DNA of 64,000 nt, taken from NCBI RefSeq assembly GCF_003667445.1, contig NZ_RCTF01000004.1, positions 186,001-250,000 on the forward strand. Reading direction: 5' to 3'. Numbering within the stretch: position 1 is the first letter of the stretch; every line of letters begins with the position of its first letter. Made by a program: the position numbers and the translations under genes. Source of the stretch: Xanthobacter tagetidis. GTDB taxonomy: Bacteria > Pseudomonadota > Alphaproteobacteria > Rhizobiales > Xanthobacteraceae. The notes beneath the pieces were generated by a model. The model did not search any database and was not told the DNA's origin. It saw only the letters and a program-made list of their open reading frames with translations. Below, piece by piece: positions 1-9,500 of the stretch.

Positions 1-1
1 G

Positions 2-478
2 GACGCCAAGGCGGCGGGCGTGGACGGCCTGATCGTCGTCGACCTGCCGCCGGAAGAGGACGACGAGCTGTGCCTGCCGGCGCTCGCCGCCGGCATCGAC
101 TTCATCCGGCTCGCCACCCCGACCACCGACGACAGGCGCCTGCCGGCCGTGCTGAAGCACACGGCGGGCTTCGTCTATTATGTCTCCATCACCGGCATCA
201 CCGGCTCGGCGACCCCCGACGCCGATGCGGTCGGCACCGCGGTGAAGCGCATCAAGGGGCACACCGCGCTGCCGGTGGCCGTGGGCTTCGGCGTGAAGAC
301 GCCCGAGCAGGCGGCCGCCATCGCCAAGGGCGCGGACGCCGTGGTGGTGGGCTCGGCGCTGGTGGAGACGGTGCGCGCCAGCCTCGATTCCCACGGCAAG
401 GCGACCGCCGAGACCGTGCCCGCCGTGGAGCAGCTCGCCCGCGCGCTCGCCGATGCAGTGCGCGCCGTGCGGCGCTGA
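2..478 (+). CDS. trpA: Tryptophan synthase alpha subunit (C-terminal part)
   Basis: The reading frame is open from the left edge, so the N-terminal part, including the first catalytic Glu, lies outside the window. 158 residues remain. TrpA cleaves indole-3-glycerol phosphate to indole and glyceraldehyde-3-phosphate and passes indole to TrpB, in the cytoplasm. The visible part carries the family signature around [11 protein letters not shown], which contains the catalytic Asp, then the [12 protein letters not shown] strand and the phosphate-binding stretches GFGVKTPEQ and [11 protein letters not shown] typical of the TIM barrel. It is followed after about 115 bp by accD and folC, the usual Hyphomicrobiales order at the end of a trpFBA cluster. 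Identity is clear; only completeness is limited. Confidence 0.97.
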   Translation, partial: DAKAAGVDGLIVVDLPPEEDDELCLPALAAGIDFIRLATPTTDDRRLPAVLKHTAGFVYYVSITGITGSATPDADAVGTAVKRIKGHTALPVAVGFGVKTPEQAAAIAKGADAVVVGSALVETVRASLDSHGKATAETVPAVEQLARALADAVRAVRR

Positions 479-592
479 ACGGCGCCGGGCGGCACCCACG
501 CCGCACTTTCGCCGCGCTCGGCTTGCCTTTAGAGGTGTGCCGTGGCACGCCGCGCTGCAACACGCCGCCGCGCTGATCCGCCGGAGATGCCC

Positions 593-1513
593 GTGAACTG
601 GATTTCCAACGTCGTCCGCCCGAAGATTCGCGACTTCCTGGCGCGGCGCGAGGTTCCCGAGAACCTCTGGGTGAAGTGCCCGGAAACCGGGCAGATGGTG
701 TTCCACAAGGACCTGGAGACGAACCAGTTCGTCATCCCCGGCTCCGGCTATCACATGCGCATGGACGCGGTGACGCGGCTGAAGAACACCTTCGACGACG
801 GCGCCTATGAGGAGGTCGCCCTCCCCGACGTGGCGATCGACCCGCTGAAGTTCCGCGACGAGCGCCGCTACGTGGACCGGCTGAAGGACGCGCGCGCCAA
901 GACCTCCTACCAGGACGCGGTGAAGGTCGCGACCGGGATGCTGGAGGAGCTGCCGGTCACGATCGCGGTGCAGGACTTCGGCTTCATGGGCGGCTCGCTC
1001 GGCATGGCCGCCGGCGAGGCGGTGGTGACCGGCCTCCAGACCGCGGCGCAGAAGGGCACGCCCTTCATCATGTTCGCCGCCTCTGGCGGGGCGCGCATGC
1101 AGGAGGGCATCCTCTCGCTCATGCAATTGCCGCGCACCACGGTGGCGATCCAGGAACTGCGCGAGGCGAAGAAGCCCTACATCGTCGTGCTCACCAATCC
1201 CACCACGGGCGGCGTCACCGCCTCCTACGCCATGCTGGGCGACATCCAGATCGCCGAGCCGGGCGCGCTGGTGGGCTTCGCCGGCCCGCGCGTGATCGAG
1301 CAGACCATCCGCGAGAAGCTGCCCGAGGGCTTCCAGCGGGCCGAATACCTGCACGCCCACGGCATGATCGACCTCGTGGTGCACCGCCACCAGATGCGCG
1401 AGACGCTGGGCCGCCTGTGCCGGCTGCTCATGCGCGCCCCGGCGCTGCCGCCCAAGGCGCGCCTGCCGCGCCCGTCCGCTCCGGAGGCCGCGCCGCCCGC
1501 TTCCGCGGCCTGA
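593..1513 (+). CDS. accD: Acetyl-CoA carboxylase carboxyltransferase subunit beta
   Basis: Beta subunit of the carboxyltransferase that, with AccA, moves CO2 from biotin-BCCP to acetyl-CoA to give malonyl-CoA for fatty acid synthesis. 306 residues from a GTG start at 593, chosen because GGAG at 583-586 is spaced 6 bp from it and the product then begins MNWISN, as is usual in this order. An ATG at 587 abuts the GGAG and is less likely. The crotonase-like core is clear, with [25 protein letters not shown] and [13 protein letters not shown]. The N-terminal zinc ribbon is degenerate: the first knuckle is KCPETG with one Cys and the second is IPGSGYH with none, which I believe is common to alphaproteobacterial AccD. 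The C-terminal 30 residues are Pro/Ala-rich. It sits between trpA and folC and is probably co-transcribed with them. Confidence 0.97.
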   Translation: MNWISNVVRPKIRDFLARREVPENLWVKCPETGQMVFHKDLETNQFVIPGSGYHMRMDAVTRLKNTFDDGAYEEVALPDVAIDPLKFRDERRYVDRLKDARAKTSYQDAVKVATGMLEELPVTIAVQDFGFMGGSLGMAAGEAVVTGLQTAAQKGTPFIMFAASGGARMQEGILSLMQLPRTTVAIQELREAKKPYIVVLTNPTTGGVTASYAMLGDIQIAEPGALVGFAGPRVIEQTIREKLPEGFQRAEYLHAHGMIDLVVHRHQMRETLGRLCRLLMRAPALPPKARLPRPSAPEAAPPASAA

Positions 1514-1552
1514 CGGTCCCCGCCAGCCGCGGGGCCTCGAAAGAAGACGAAG

Positions 1553-2878
1553 ATGGCCCTAGCCCAGCCCATGCGGGCGCCGGATTCCATTTTGGACCGG
1601 CTCTCCGCTCTGCATCCCAAGAAGATCGATTTGTCGCTCGCACGCATGGAGCGGCTGATGGCGGCGCTCGGCCATCCCGAGCGGCGGCTGCCGCCCGCGA
1701 TCCATGTGGCCGGAACCAACGGCAAGGGCTCCACCATCGCTTTCATGCGCGCCATCCTGGAGGCAGCGGGAAAGCGCGTCCACGTCTATACCTCGCCGCA
1801 TCTGGTGCGCTTCAACGAGCGTATCCGCCTCGCCGGGCATCTGGTGGAGGACGCCCCGCTGGCGGAGGCGCTGGAGCGGGCCGAGACGGCGAATGCCGGC
1901 GCGCCCATCACCCTGTTCGAGATCACCACCGCCGCGGCGCTCATCCTCTTCTCCGAGACGCCGGCGGACGTGCTGCTGCTGGAGGTGGGCCTCGGCGGGC
2001 GGCTCGACGCCACCAACGTGATTGAGACGCCGGCGGTGAGCGTCATCACCCCGGTCTCCATCGACCATGTGGACTTCCTCGGCTCGACGCTTTCCGCCAT
2101 CGCCGGCGAAAAAGCCGGCATCATCAAGCCCCGGGTGCCGGTCGTGTCGGGCGCCCAGGCCGGCGAGGCGGAGGCTGTGATCGAGCGCGCGGCGGCGCGC
2201 GCCCGCGCGCCGGTCTTCATGTGCGGCCAGCACTGGAGCATCGCCGACGATGCCGGGCGGCTCGCTTATGCCGACGAGAACGGGCTGCTCGATCTGCCGC
2301 GGCCGCGGCTCGTGGGGCCGCACCAGATCGGCAATGCCGGGATCGCGGTAGCGGCCCTCCGGGCCATGCCGGGCCTGGCCTTACCGGCCGCCGCCTTCGA
2401 GGCGGGCATCCTGAAGGCCGACTGGCCGGCGCGGCTGCAGCGGCTCGGCTCCGGCCCCCTGGTGGCGCGGGCGCCGGCGGGGGCGGAGGTCTGGCTCGAC
2501 GGCGGCCACAACGCCGCCGGCGGCGAAGCACTCGCCCATGCGGTCTGCGAGCTGGAGGAGCGCTATTCGCGGCCGCTGGTGCTGGTGGTCGGAATGCTGG
2601 GAACCAAGGATGTCAGCGGCTTCCTCGCCCCATTCGCCGGACTGGCGCGGGCGGCGGTGGCGGTGCCGGTTCCCGGAGACCATATGGGCCTGTCGCCGCA
2701 GGAGGTGGCGGCCACCGCCCAGGCGCTCGGCATCCCCGCGTCGGTCGCGGCGGACGTGGGCGCGGCGCTGGACGGACTGTCGTTCCACCCCCAATTCCCG
2801 CCGCCGCGAGTCCTGGTGGCGGGATCGCTGTATCTGGCCGGCGCGGTGCTGGCGCAGAACGGGATGGTGCCGGACTAG
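1553..2878 (+). CDS. folC: Bifunctional dihydrofolate/folylpolyglutamate synthase
   Basis: Mur-ligase-like enzyme of 441 residues that adds L-glutamate to dihydropteroate and then further glutamates to tetrahydrofolate, using ATP in the cytoplasm. The P-loop is HVAGTNGKGST near residue 50, followed by YTSPHLVRFNERI, the metal-site FEITTAAAL and LEVGLGGRLDATN, and VSIDHVDFLG. The C-terminal domain begins near residue 290 and holds the conserved VWLDGGHNAAGG. The ATG at 1553 follows an AAGAAGACGAAG purine run; an in-frame ATG 18 bp on is possible. The gene lies 39 bp after accD, so one transcript from the trp/acc region is likely. It converges on the LysR gene with a 22-bp gap and no clear terminator between them. 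Confidence 0.96.
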   Translation: MALAQPMRAPDSILDRLSALHPKKIDLSLARMERLMAALGHPERRLPPAIHVAGTNGKGSTIAFMRAILEAAGKRVHVYTSPHLVRFNERIRLAGHLVEDAPLAEALERAETANAGAPITLFEITTAAALILFSETPADVLLLEVGLGGRLDATNVIETPAVSVITPVSIDHVDFLGSTLSAIAGEKAGIIKPRVPVVSGAQAGEAEAVIERAAARARAPVFMCGQHWSIADDAGRLAYADENGLLDLPRPRLVGPHQIGNAGIAVAALRAMPGLALPAAAFEAGILKADWPARLQRLGSGPLVARAPAGAEVWLDGGHNAAGGEALAHAVCELEERYSRPLVLVVGMLGTKDVSGFLAPFAGLARAAVAVPVPGDHMGLSPQEVAATAQALGIPASVAADVGAALDGLSFHPQFPPPRVLVAGSLYLAGAVLAQNGMVPD

Positions 2879-2900
2879 GCCGAAGTCGCCCCGGTCCGGG

Positions 2901-3806
2901 TCACGCCAGATTGGCGCGCGCGAACCGGTCGGCCACCCAGTCGACGAACACCCGCACCCGGTTCGAGAGGTGCCGGTTCGGCGCATAGACTACGTGGATG
3001 GGCAGCGGCTCGGCGTCCCACTCGCCGAGCACGGACACGAGCGCCCCGCGGGCGATGTGGGGCGCCACCAGGAAGGCGGGCGCCTGCAGCACGCCCATCC
3101 CGGCGAGGCCGGCGGCGAGGTAGGCGACGCCGTCATTGCAGGCGACCCGGTAGCGGCCGGCCACTTCGATCACCTCCCCGTCCCGGCGGAACTCGTAGTC
3201 GAAATAGCGCCCGGTCGCCTCGCTGAAATAGCGCACGACCACGTGCTCGGTCTCAAGCTCACTGGGATGGCGCGGGATGCCGTGGGCGGCGATGTAGGAC
3301 GGCGCGGCGCAGGTGAGGAACGGCACCTGGCCGATGCGGCGGGCGATCAGCGAGGGGTCGCGGATTTCGCCCGCGCGAATCACGCAGTCCACGTTCTCGC
3401 CGAGCAGGTCGACCGGCCGGTCGGTGCAGCCCACGTCGAGCTGGATGTCGGGATAGCGGGCGAGGAAGTCGGGCAGCGCCGGAATCAGCACCTCCACCGC
3501 CAGCGAGGGGGACAGGTCGATGCGCAGCCGCCCGCGCGGATTGGCCTGGGAGGCGGACATCGAGCCGTCCAGCTCCTCGAGGTCGTTGAGGAGGGCGAGC
3601 GCGCGCTCGTAATAGGCGGCGCCGTCCGGCGTCACGGTCACCCGGCGGGTGGTGCGGTTGAGCAGGCGCGTGGAGAGGTGCGCCTCCAATTGCTGGATCT
3701 GCTTGGTGAGGGTCGCCTTGGGCAGCGCGAGCACGGCGGCGGCCCGGGTGAAGCTGCCGGTTTCCACCACCCGCATGAATCCCCGCATTGCAGCAAGCTG
3801 GTCCAT
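2901..3806 (-). CDS. LysR-family transcriptional regulator
   Basis: 301-residue LTTR. Residues 1-60 form the winged helix-turn-helix, with FMRVVETGSFTRAAAVL and the recognition helix around PKATLTKQIQQLE. Residues from about 90 on form the two-lobed effector domain, including GRLRIDLSPSLAVEVLIPALP and a C-terminal tail RVRVFVDWVADRF. The ATG at 3806 is preferred over the GTG just before it. It is transcribed away from the hydrolase-like gene and RND pair at 3995-9819, the usual layout of a local LTTR with its target, and an imperfect palindrome at 3837-3858 in the shared gap is a candidate operator. The inducer is not predictable; the subgroup (CrgA/AaeR-like) often controls efflux or aromatic-compound responses. 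Confidence 0.93.
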   Translation of the reverse strand: MDQLAAMRGFMRVVETGSFTRAAAVLALPKATLTKQIQQLEAHLSTRLLNRTTRRVTVTPDGAAYYERALALLNDLEELDGSMSASQANPRGRLRIDLSPSLAVEVLIPALPDFLARYPDIQLDVGCTDRPVDLLGENVDCVIRAGEIRDPSLIARRIGQVPFLTCAAPSYIAAHGIPRHPSELETEHVVVRYFSEATGRYFDYEFRRDGEVIEVAGRYRVACNDGVAYLAAGLAGMGVLQAPAFLVAPHIARGALVSVLGEWDAEPLPIHVVYAPNRHLSNRVRVFVDWVADRFARANLA

Positions 3807-3836
3807 CACCCGGTCGCTTCCTGTGATTTAGCTCTG

Positions 3837-3858
3837 ATTGTTCATGTAAGTGAATAAT
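3837..3858. promoter_or_regulatory. Candidate LysR operator (imperfect palindrome)
   Basis: ATTGTTCA at 3837-3844 and TGAATAAT at 3851-3858 are inverted copies matching at 7 of 8 positions around a 6-bp centre, in an AT-rich pocket between the divergent LysR gene (start 3806) and the gene starting at 3995. LTTR boxes are usually AT-rich interrupted dyads with a T-N11-A core, so this fits in shape and place. No effector or second site is evident. Confidence 0.45.
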
Positions 3859-3994
3859 AATATCGCAATTGGCCAGTTTATCCAGACTTCCGTTAGGTCT
3901 AGCTTTTTGCATCGCACAAGGCCAGCGGGCCTCCGCGAACAGCTCCCAAGAGCGGTCTCCAAGAGCAGCCCCCAAGACGGACCGAAAACGCGCC

Positions 3995-4840
3995 ATGACC
4001 CCGCCCCTCATCCCCACCTGCCAGCCTTGGACCGAGCGGCGCATCGCCACCGCGTCGGGCGAGATGCCGGTGCGGGTCTATGGACGGGCGGTGCCGGGGG
4101 CTCCTCTGGTGCTGAATCTGCACGGCGGCGCCTTCACCGAAGGCTCGTGCCAGTGCGGCGACCTGGTCGCCCGCCTTCTGGCGGTGGCCGGCGCGGTGGT
4201 GGTCTCGGCGGAATATCCGCTCGCCTGCGAGCATCCGTTTCCGTTCGCGCTCACCGCCATGGCCGGCGTCCTGGCGGCGCTCCATGCCCAGCGCGGCGAG
4301 ATCGCCCGCAAGTCCTCGAAGCTGTTCGTCGCCGGGGTGGAGGCGGGCGGCAACCTCGCCGCCGGCCTCGCCATGATGGCGCGCGACCAGCAGCACCCGC
4401 CGATCGCCGGGCAGATCCTCATCTCGCCCATGCTCGACCCGACGCTCGCCACCGCCTCGTGGCGCGAGGCCGAGATCGGCGCCTCCGGCTGCAAGTGGGC
4501 GGACGGCTGGCAGAAATATCTCGGCACTGCCGACAAGGCGTCCCACCCTTATGCGGCGCCGCTCGCCTCCTCCCGGCTCGCCGGCCTGCCGCCGGCGCTG
4601 ATCGTCAGCGCCGAAGACGACCCCCTGCGTGACGAGAGCGTCGCCTATGCCCGCGCGCTCGCCAAGGCGGGCGTGCCCACCACCATCGAGGTGCTGGAAG
4701 CCCCCACCGAATGGCCCGAGGGGCTCGACGGCGAGGCCGCCGTGCCGCCGGCCTGGGAAGCGCGCCTCACCGCGCTGTTCGCCGCCTTCTTCAAATCCGC
4801 GACCGGGCGTCGGAACGCCGCCGCCTCGTCCGTCCTCTGA
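3995..4840 (+). CDS. Alpha/beta-hydrolase-fold protein lacking catalytic Ser and His
   Basis: 281 residues with the fold of hormone-sensitive-lipase-type esterases: the oxyanion loop NLHGGAF (residues about 38-44), the strand VVVSAEYPLA, the nucleophile-elbow region, and the acid-residue segment SAEDDPLRDE. The elbow normally reads GDSAGG; here it reads GVEAGG, with Glu at residue 116 (codon 4340-4342) in place of the catalytic Ser. The C-terminal His region, normally HGF, reads APTEWPEGL with no His. The protein is therefore probably not a Ser hydrolase. It lies 23 bp upstream of the efflux adaptor gene and is probably the first gene of that operon, opposite the LysR regulator. The start at 3995 gives the conventional domain; an upstream frame-open start at 3869 would add 42 residues of low-complexity leader. 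Function is unknown; ligand binding linked to efflux is a guess. Confidence 0.8.
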   Translation: MTPPLIPTCQPWTERRIATASGEMPVRVYGRAVPGAPLVLNLHGGAFTEGSCQCGDLVARLLAVAGAVVVSAEYPLACEHPFPFALTAMAGVLAALHAQRGEIARKSSKLFVAGVEAGGNLAAGLAMMARDQQHPPIAGQILISPMLDPTLATASWREAEIGASGCKWADGWQKYLGTADKASHPYAAPLASSRLAGLPPALIVSAEDDPLRDESVAYARALAKAGVPTTIEVLEAPTEWPEGLDGEAAVPPAWEARLTALFAAFFKSATGRRNAAASSVL

Positions 4841-4863
4841 CCGACCGCATCCAGGAACGACCC

Positions 4864-6057
4864 ATGACCCGTCCTTTGTCCCTGAAGCGCCTGCTCTTCC
4901 TCGGCATCGCCGTGGGCGCCCTCGGCGCCGCCAGCTTCGCCCTCCTGCCCGAGCACGGAGCGAAGGCGGACCCCGCCGCGGCGTCCGCCAGCGCCCCGCC
5001 CCCGCCGCCCGTCTCGGTGGCGACGGTGGAGTCGCGCGAGACCCAGCTCTATGACGAGTTCTCCGGCCGCCTGGAGGCGGTGGAGCGCGTCGAGGTGCGC
5101 TCGCGCGTCGCCGGCCAGGTGAAGTCCGTGCACTTCCGCGAGGGCGCGCTGGTGAAGGCCGGCGACCTCCTCGTCACCATCGATCCCGAGCCGTTCCAGG
5201 CCGACGTCGACCAGGCGGCCGCGCAGGTCGCCTCCGCCGAATCGCGCGTGGAGCTGGCCAAGAACGAGCTGGAGCGCGGCGAGCGGCTCATCAACTCGCG
5301 GACCATCTCGCAGCAGAACATCGACGAGCGGGTGAACGCCGAGCGCGCCGCCCGCGCCGGCCAGCGCGCCGCCGAGGCGCAGTTGCGCGCCGCGCAGCTC
5401 AATCTCTCTTATACCCAGGTGCGCGCCCCGGTGTCCGGCCGGGTCGGGCGGCTGGAGATCACGGTGGGCAACCTGGTGGCCGCCGGCCCCGGCGCGCCGG
5501 TGCTGACCTCGCTGGTGTCGGTCGACCCGATCTATGCCAGCTTCTCGGCCGACGAGGGCGTGGTGCTGAAGGCGCTCGACGCCCTCGGCGGCGCCGATGG
5601 CGGCATCGAGCGCATCCCGGTGCTGATGAGCGTCGGCGCGGGCCGCCCGGTCGAGGGCCGCATGCAGCTCATCGACAACCAGGTCGACGCCCGCACCGGC
5701 ACGGTGCGCGTGCGCGCCCAGTTCGCCAATGCCGACGGGCGCTTCATTCCCGGCCAGTTCGTGCGGCTCAAGATGGGCCAGGTGAAGACCGAGCCGGCGC
5801 TGCTGGTGAGCGAGCGCGCGGTGGGCACCGACCAGGACAAGAAGTTCGTGTTCGTGGTGGGCGCCGACAACAAGGCGGTCTGGCGCGAGGTGACGCTCGG
5901 CCCGGCGGCCGACGGTCTCCGGGTCGTCACCACGGGCCTCAAGCCCGGCGAGCGGGTGATCGTGAACGGCCTCCACCGCGTGCGCCCCGGCGCCGAGGTG
6001 ACGCCGGAGCCGGTGCCCATGCTCGTCACCCAGGCCGCGGCCGCGACGGTGAAGTAG
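4864..6057 (+). CDS. RND efflux periplasmic adaptor (membrane fusion protein)
   Basis: 397-residue HlyD/AcrA-type adaptor that links an inner-membrane RND pump to an outer-membrane channel. An N-terminal hydrophobic segment, LLFLGIAVGALGAASFALL, acts as signal or anchor with no lipobox Cys. A Pro-rich spacer leads into the lipoyl half-motif RSRVAGQVKSVHFREGALVKAGDLL, an alpha-hairpin of about 70 residues rich in Ala, Glu and Gln (VASAESRVELAKNELERGERL region), the second lipoyl half YTQVRAPVSGRVGR, the beta-barrel domain with GTVRVRAQFAN and PGQFVRLKM, and the membrane-proximal domain ending in GERVIVNGLHRVRPG. It is followed by a 534-bp gap filled with palindromic repeats and then by the cognate permease. 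No TolC-like gene is visible here. Confidence 0.94.
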   Translation: MTRPLSLKRLLFLGIAVGALGAASFALLPEHGAKADPAAASASAPPPPPVSVATVESRETQLYDEFSGRLEAVERVEVRSRVAGQVKSVHFREGALVKAGDLLVTIDPEPFQADVDQAAAQVASAESRVELAKNELERGERLINSRTISQQNIDERVNAERAARAGQRAAEAQLRAAQLNLSYTQVRAPVSGRVGRLEITVGNLVAAGPGAPVLTSLVSVDPIYASFSADEGVVLKALDALGGADGGIERIPVLMSVGAGRPVEGRMQLIDNQVDARTGTVRVRAQFANADGRFIPGQFVRLKMGQVKTEPALLVSERAVGTDQDKKFVFVVGADNKAVWREVTLGPAADGLRVVTTGLKPGERVIVNGLHRVRPGAEVTPEPVPMLVTQAAAATVK

Positions 6058-6127
6058 TCGCCGTCATGCCCCGGCGCATCTAGGGCATCCGCCAGGCCGA
6101 TAGCCCGGCGCCGCGGCGAGAACCGCC

Positions 6128-6383
6128 GTCATGCTCCGGCTTGACCGGAGCATCCACCGCCGAGCCGGGATACCGGCAGGGCGTGGGCCCTCCGGTCAAG
6201 CCGGAGGGCGACGGTGGGAGGGATGGTCGGCGGTGGAGCAGACTTGGCGACGGGGGAAGCCCCTCCGGCGCCCAAACAAGCCACCGTCATGCCCCGGCTC
6301 GTCCGGGGCATCCACCGGGCCGACACCCCGGCGTCGCGGCGCCCCGCAGTGGATCCCCCGGACAAGCCGGGGGATGACGGCGG
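6128..6383. repeat. Cluster A: paired GC-rich palindromic repeats (REP-like)
   Basis: Four copies of a roughly 30-bp palindrome lie between the adaptor and permease genes. 6128-6155 reads GTCATGCTCCGG, loop, then CCGGAGCATCC. 6186-6216 carries CCTCCGG-TCAAG-CCGGAGG. 6284-6313 carries GTCATGCCCCGG, then CCGGGGCATCC. 6350-6383 carries GGATCCCCCGG-ACAAG-CCGGGGGATGACGG. Copies 1 and 2, and copies 3 and 4, are in opposite orientation, so each pair can fold into a larger stem with 30-40 bp of variable sequence inside. A degenerate fragment is at 6064-6090. Such elements are common in Bradyrhizobium/Xanthobacter genomes and may act as RNA hairpins between co-transcribed genes. Confidence 0.85.
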
Positions 6384-6416
6384 GGAGGAGGGCGACGGTG
6401 GCCCAGGATCTGAATT

Positions 6417-6515
6417 CCCATCCCTCTCCTCCCCCAGGGAGAGGGTCGGGTGAGGGCTGGCCGATGGCCACCGCCCCCGGCTGGAGGCCGGCCCTCACCC
6501 ATCTCTTTTCGCGGC
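6417..6515. repeat. Inverted CCCTCTCC/GGAGAGGG intergenic repeat
   Basis: A second repeat type next to cluster A. CCCTCTCCTCCCCCAGGGAG followed by AGGGTCGGGTGAGGGCTGG occupies 6417-6460, and an inverted partial copy, GGCCGGCCCTCACCCATC, lies at about 6488-6508. The two form a large potential stem just upstream of the permease gene at 6592. It may attenuate or stabilise the adaptor-permease transcript. The remaining 70 bp before the permease start holds only its Shine-Dalgarno sequence GGAGGAAGG at 6579-6587. Confidence 0.65.
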
Positions 6516-6591
6516 TCCCGCCCAATCGGGCCGAGCCTACGCGTTCCGCGTCCCAGCCAACGTCCAGCCGCCTCCGACGGAGGAAGGTGCC

Positions 6592-9500
6592 ATGAACCTG
6601 TCCAAGTTCTTCATCGACCGCCCGATCTTCGCGGGCGTGCTGTCGGTGCTCATCTTCCTCGCCGGCCTGATCGCCATGCGGGCGATGCCGATCTCGGAAT
6701 ATCCCGAGGTCTCGCCGCCCCAGGTGGTGGTGCGTGCGACCTATCCGGGCGCCAATCCCATCGTCATCGCCGAGACCGTCTCGACGCCGCTGGAGGAGGC
6801 CATCAACGGCGTCGAGGACATGCTCTACATGTCCTCCCAGGCCACCACCGACGGCATCATGACGCTGACGGTGACGTTCCGCCTCGGCACCGACCCGGAC
6901 AGGGCGCAGCAGCTGGTGCAGAACCGCATCTCGCAGGCCGAGCCGCGCCTGCCGGAAGAGGTGCGCCGCCTCGGCGTGACGACGGTGAAGTCCTCGCCCG
7001 ACCTCACCATGGTGGTGCACATCCTCTCCCCCAACAACCGCTACGACACCACCTATCTGCGCAACTACGCGGTGCTGAACGTGAAGGACCGGCTCGCCCG
7101 CATCGAGGGCGTCGGCCAGGTGCAGATCTTCGGTGCCGGCGACTACTCCATGCGCGTGTGGCTCGATCCGCAGAAGGTGGCCGAGCACGGACTGTCCGCC
7201 GCCAACGTGGTGAACGAGATCCGCGCCCAGAACGTGCAGGCCGCCGCCGGCGTGGTGGGCGCCTCCCCGTCCCAGCCGGGCGTGGACCTGCAGCTCTCCA
7301 TCAACGCCCAGGGCCGGCTCGCGAGCGTCGAGGAATTCGGCGAGATCGTCGTCAAGAGCGGCACCGGCGGCGAGATCGTGCGCTTGCGCGACATCGCCCG
7401 CATCGAGCTCGGCGCCGCCGAATACGCGCTGCGCTCGCTGCTGGACAACAAGCAGGCGGTGGCCGTGCCGCTGTTCCAGGCGCCCGGCTCCAACGCCATC
7501 CGCATCGCCGACGAGGTGCAGCGGGTGATGGCCGAGATCAAGCAGAACATGCCCGAGGGCGTGGACTACGCCATCGTCTACGACACCACCCAGTTCGTGC
7601 GCGCCTCCATCGACGCGGTGGTGCACACGCTGCTGGAGGCGGTGCTGCTGGTGGTGCTGGTGGTGATCGTGTTCCTCCAGACCTGGCGCGCCTCGATCAT
7701 CCCGCTGCTCGCCGTGCCGGTGTCCATCGTCGGCACCTTCGCGGTGATGTACGTGATGGGCTTCTCGGTGAACGCCTTGACGCTGTTCGGCCTGGTGCTC
7801 GCCATCGGCATCGTGGTGGACGACGCCATCGTCGTGGTCGAGAACGTGGAGCGCAACATCGAGGAGGGCCTCTCCCCGCGCGCCGCCACCTACAAGGCCA
7901 TGCAGGAGGTCTCCGGACCCATCATCGCCATCGCCCTGGTGCTGATCGCGGTGTTCGTGCCGCTCGCCTTCATCAGCGGCCTGACCGGGCAGTTCTACCG
8001 CCAGTTCGCGCTCACCATCGCCATCTCCACCGTGATCTCGGCGATCAACTCGCTGACGCTGTCGCCGGCGCTCGCGGCGCTGCTGCTGAAGGGCCACGAC
8101 GCGCCCAAGGACCGCCTGACGCGGGTGATGGACGCGCTGTTCGGCTGGTTCTTCCGCGGCTTCAACCGCGCCTTCTCCGCCGCCTCGCGCGGCTATGGCG
8201 GCATCGTCGGGCGCATCGTCACGCGGCGCGTGGTGATGATGGGGCTCTATCTCGTCATCATCGCCCTCACGGTGGGCGTGTTCCGCGCCGTGCCGTCGGG
8301 CTTCGTGCCGGGGCAGGACAAGCAGTATCTCGTCGGCTTCGCCCAGCTGCCGGACGGCGCCACGCTCGACCGCACCGAGGAGGTGATCCGCAAGATGAGC
8401 GAGATCGCCCTGAAGGAGCCGGGCATCGAGAGCGCCATCGCCTTTCCGGGCCTGTCCATCAACGGCTTCACCAACTCGTCCAACTCCGGCATCGTGTTCG
8501 TGACGCTGAAGCCGTTCGAGGAACGGCGCGACCCCCATCTGTCGGGCAATGCTCTGGCGATGGCGCTGAACATGAAGTTCGCCGCCATCCCGGAGGCGAT
8601 GATCGCCATGTTCCCGCCGCCGCCGGTGTCGGGGCTCGGCACAATCGGCGGCTTCAAGCTGCAGATCGAGGACCGCGTGGGCCTCGGCTACGCGGCGCTG
8701 GACGAGGCGACCAAGGCGTTCCTCGGCAAGGCCATGCAGGCGCCCGAGATCGCCGGCCTGTTCTCCTCCTACCAGGTGAACGTGCCGCAGCTCTATGCCG
8801 ATATCGACCGCGTCAAGGCGCGCCAGCTCGGCGTCGCGGTGACCGACGTGTTCGAGACCATGCAGATCTATCTGGGCTCGACCTACGTCAACGACTTCAA
8901 CAAGTTCGGCCGCACCTACACGGTGCGCGTCCAGGCCGACGCGCCGTTCCGCGCCCGCGCCGAGGACGTTGGTCAGCTGAAGGTGCGCTCGCAGAGCGGC
9001 GAGATGATCCCGCTCTCGGCGCTGCTCAAGGTACGCTCGGCGGCCGGGCCGGAGCGGGCCATGCGCTACAACGGCTTCCTCACCGCCGACGTGAACGGCG
9101 GCGCCGCCCCCGGCTTCTCCACGGGCCAGGCCCAGGCTGCGGTGGAGCGGATCGCCCGCGAGACCCTGCCGAAGGGCTTCGACTTCGAATGGACCGAGCT
9201 GACCTACCAGGAGATCCTCGCCGGCAATTCGGCGATCTACGTGTTCCCGCTGGCCATCTTCCTGGTCTTCCTGGTGCTCGCCGCCCAGTATGAGAGCCTC
9301 ATGCTGCCGCTGGCGATCATCATGATCGTGCCCACCGGCCTGTTCGCCGCTTTGACCGGGGTGTGGCTCTCGGGCGGCGACAACAACGTCTTCACCCAGA
9401 TCGGCCTGTTCGTTCTGGTGGGGCTCTCGGCCAAGAACGCGATCCTCATCGTCGAGTTCGCGCGCGAGCTGGAGTTCGCCGGGCGCACGCCGATCCAGGC

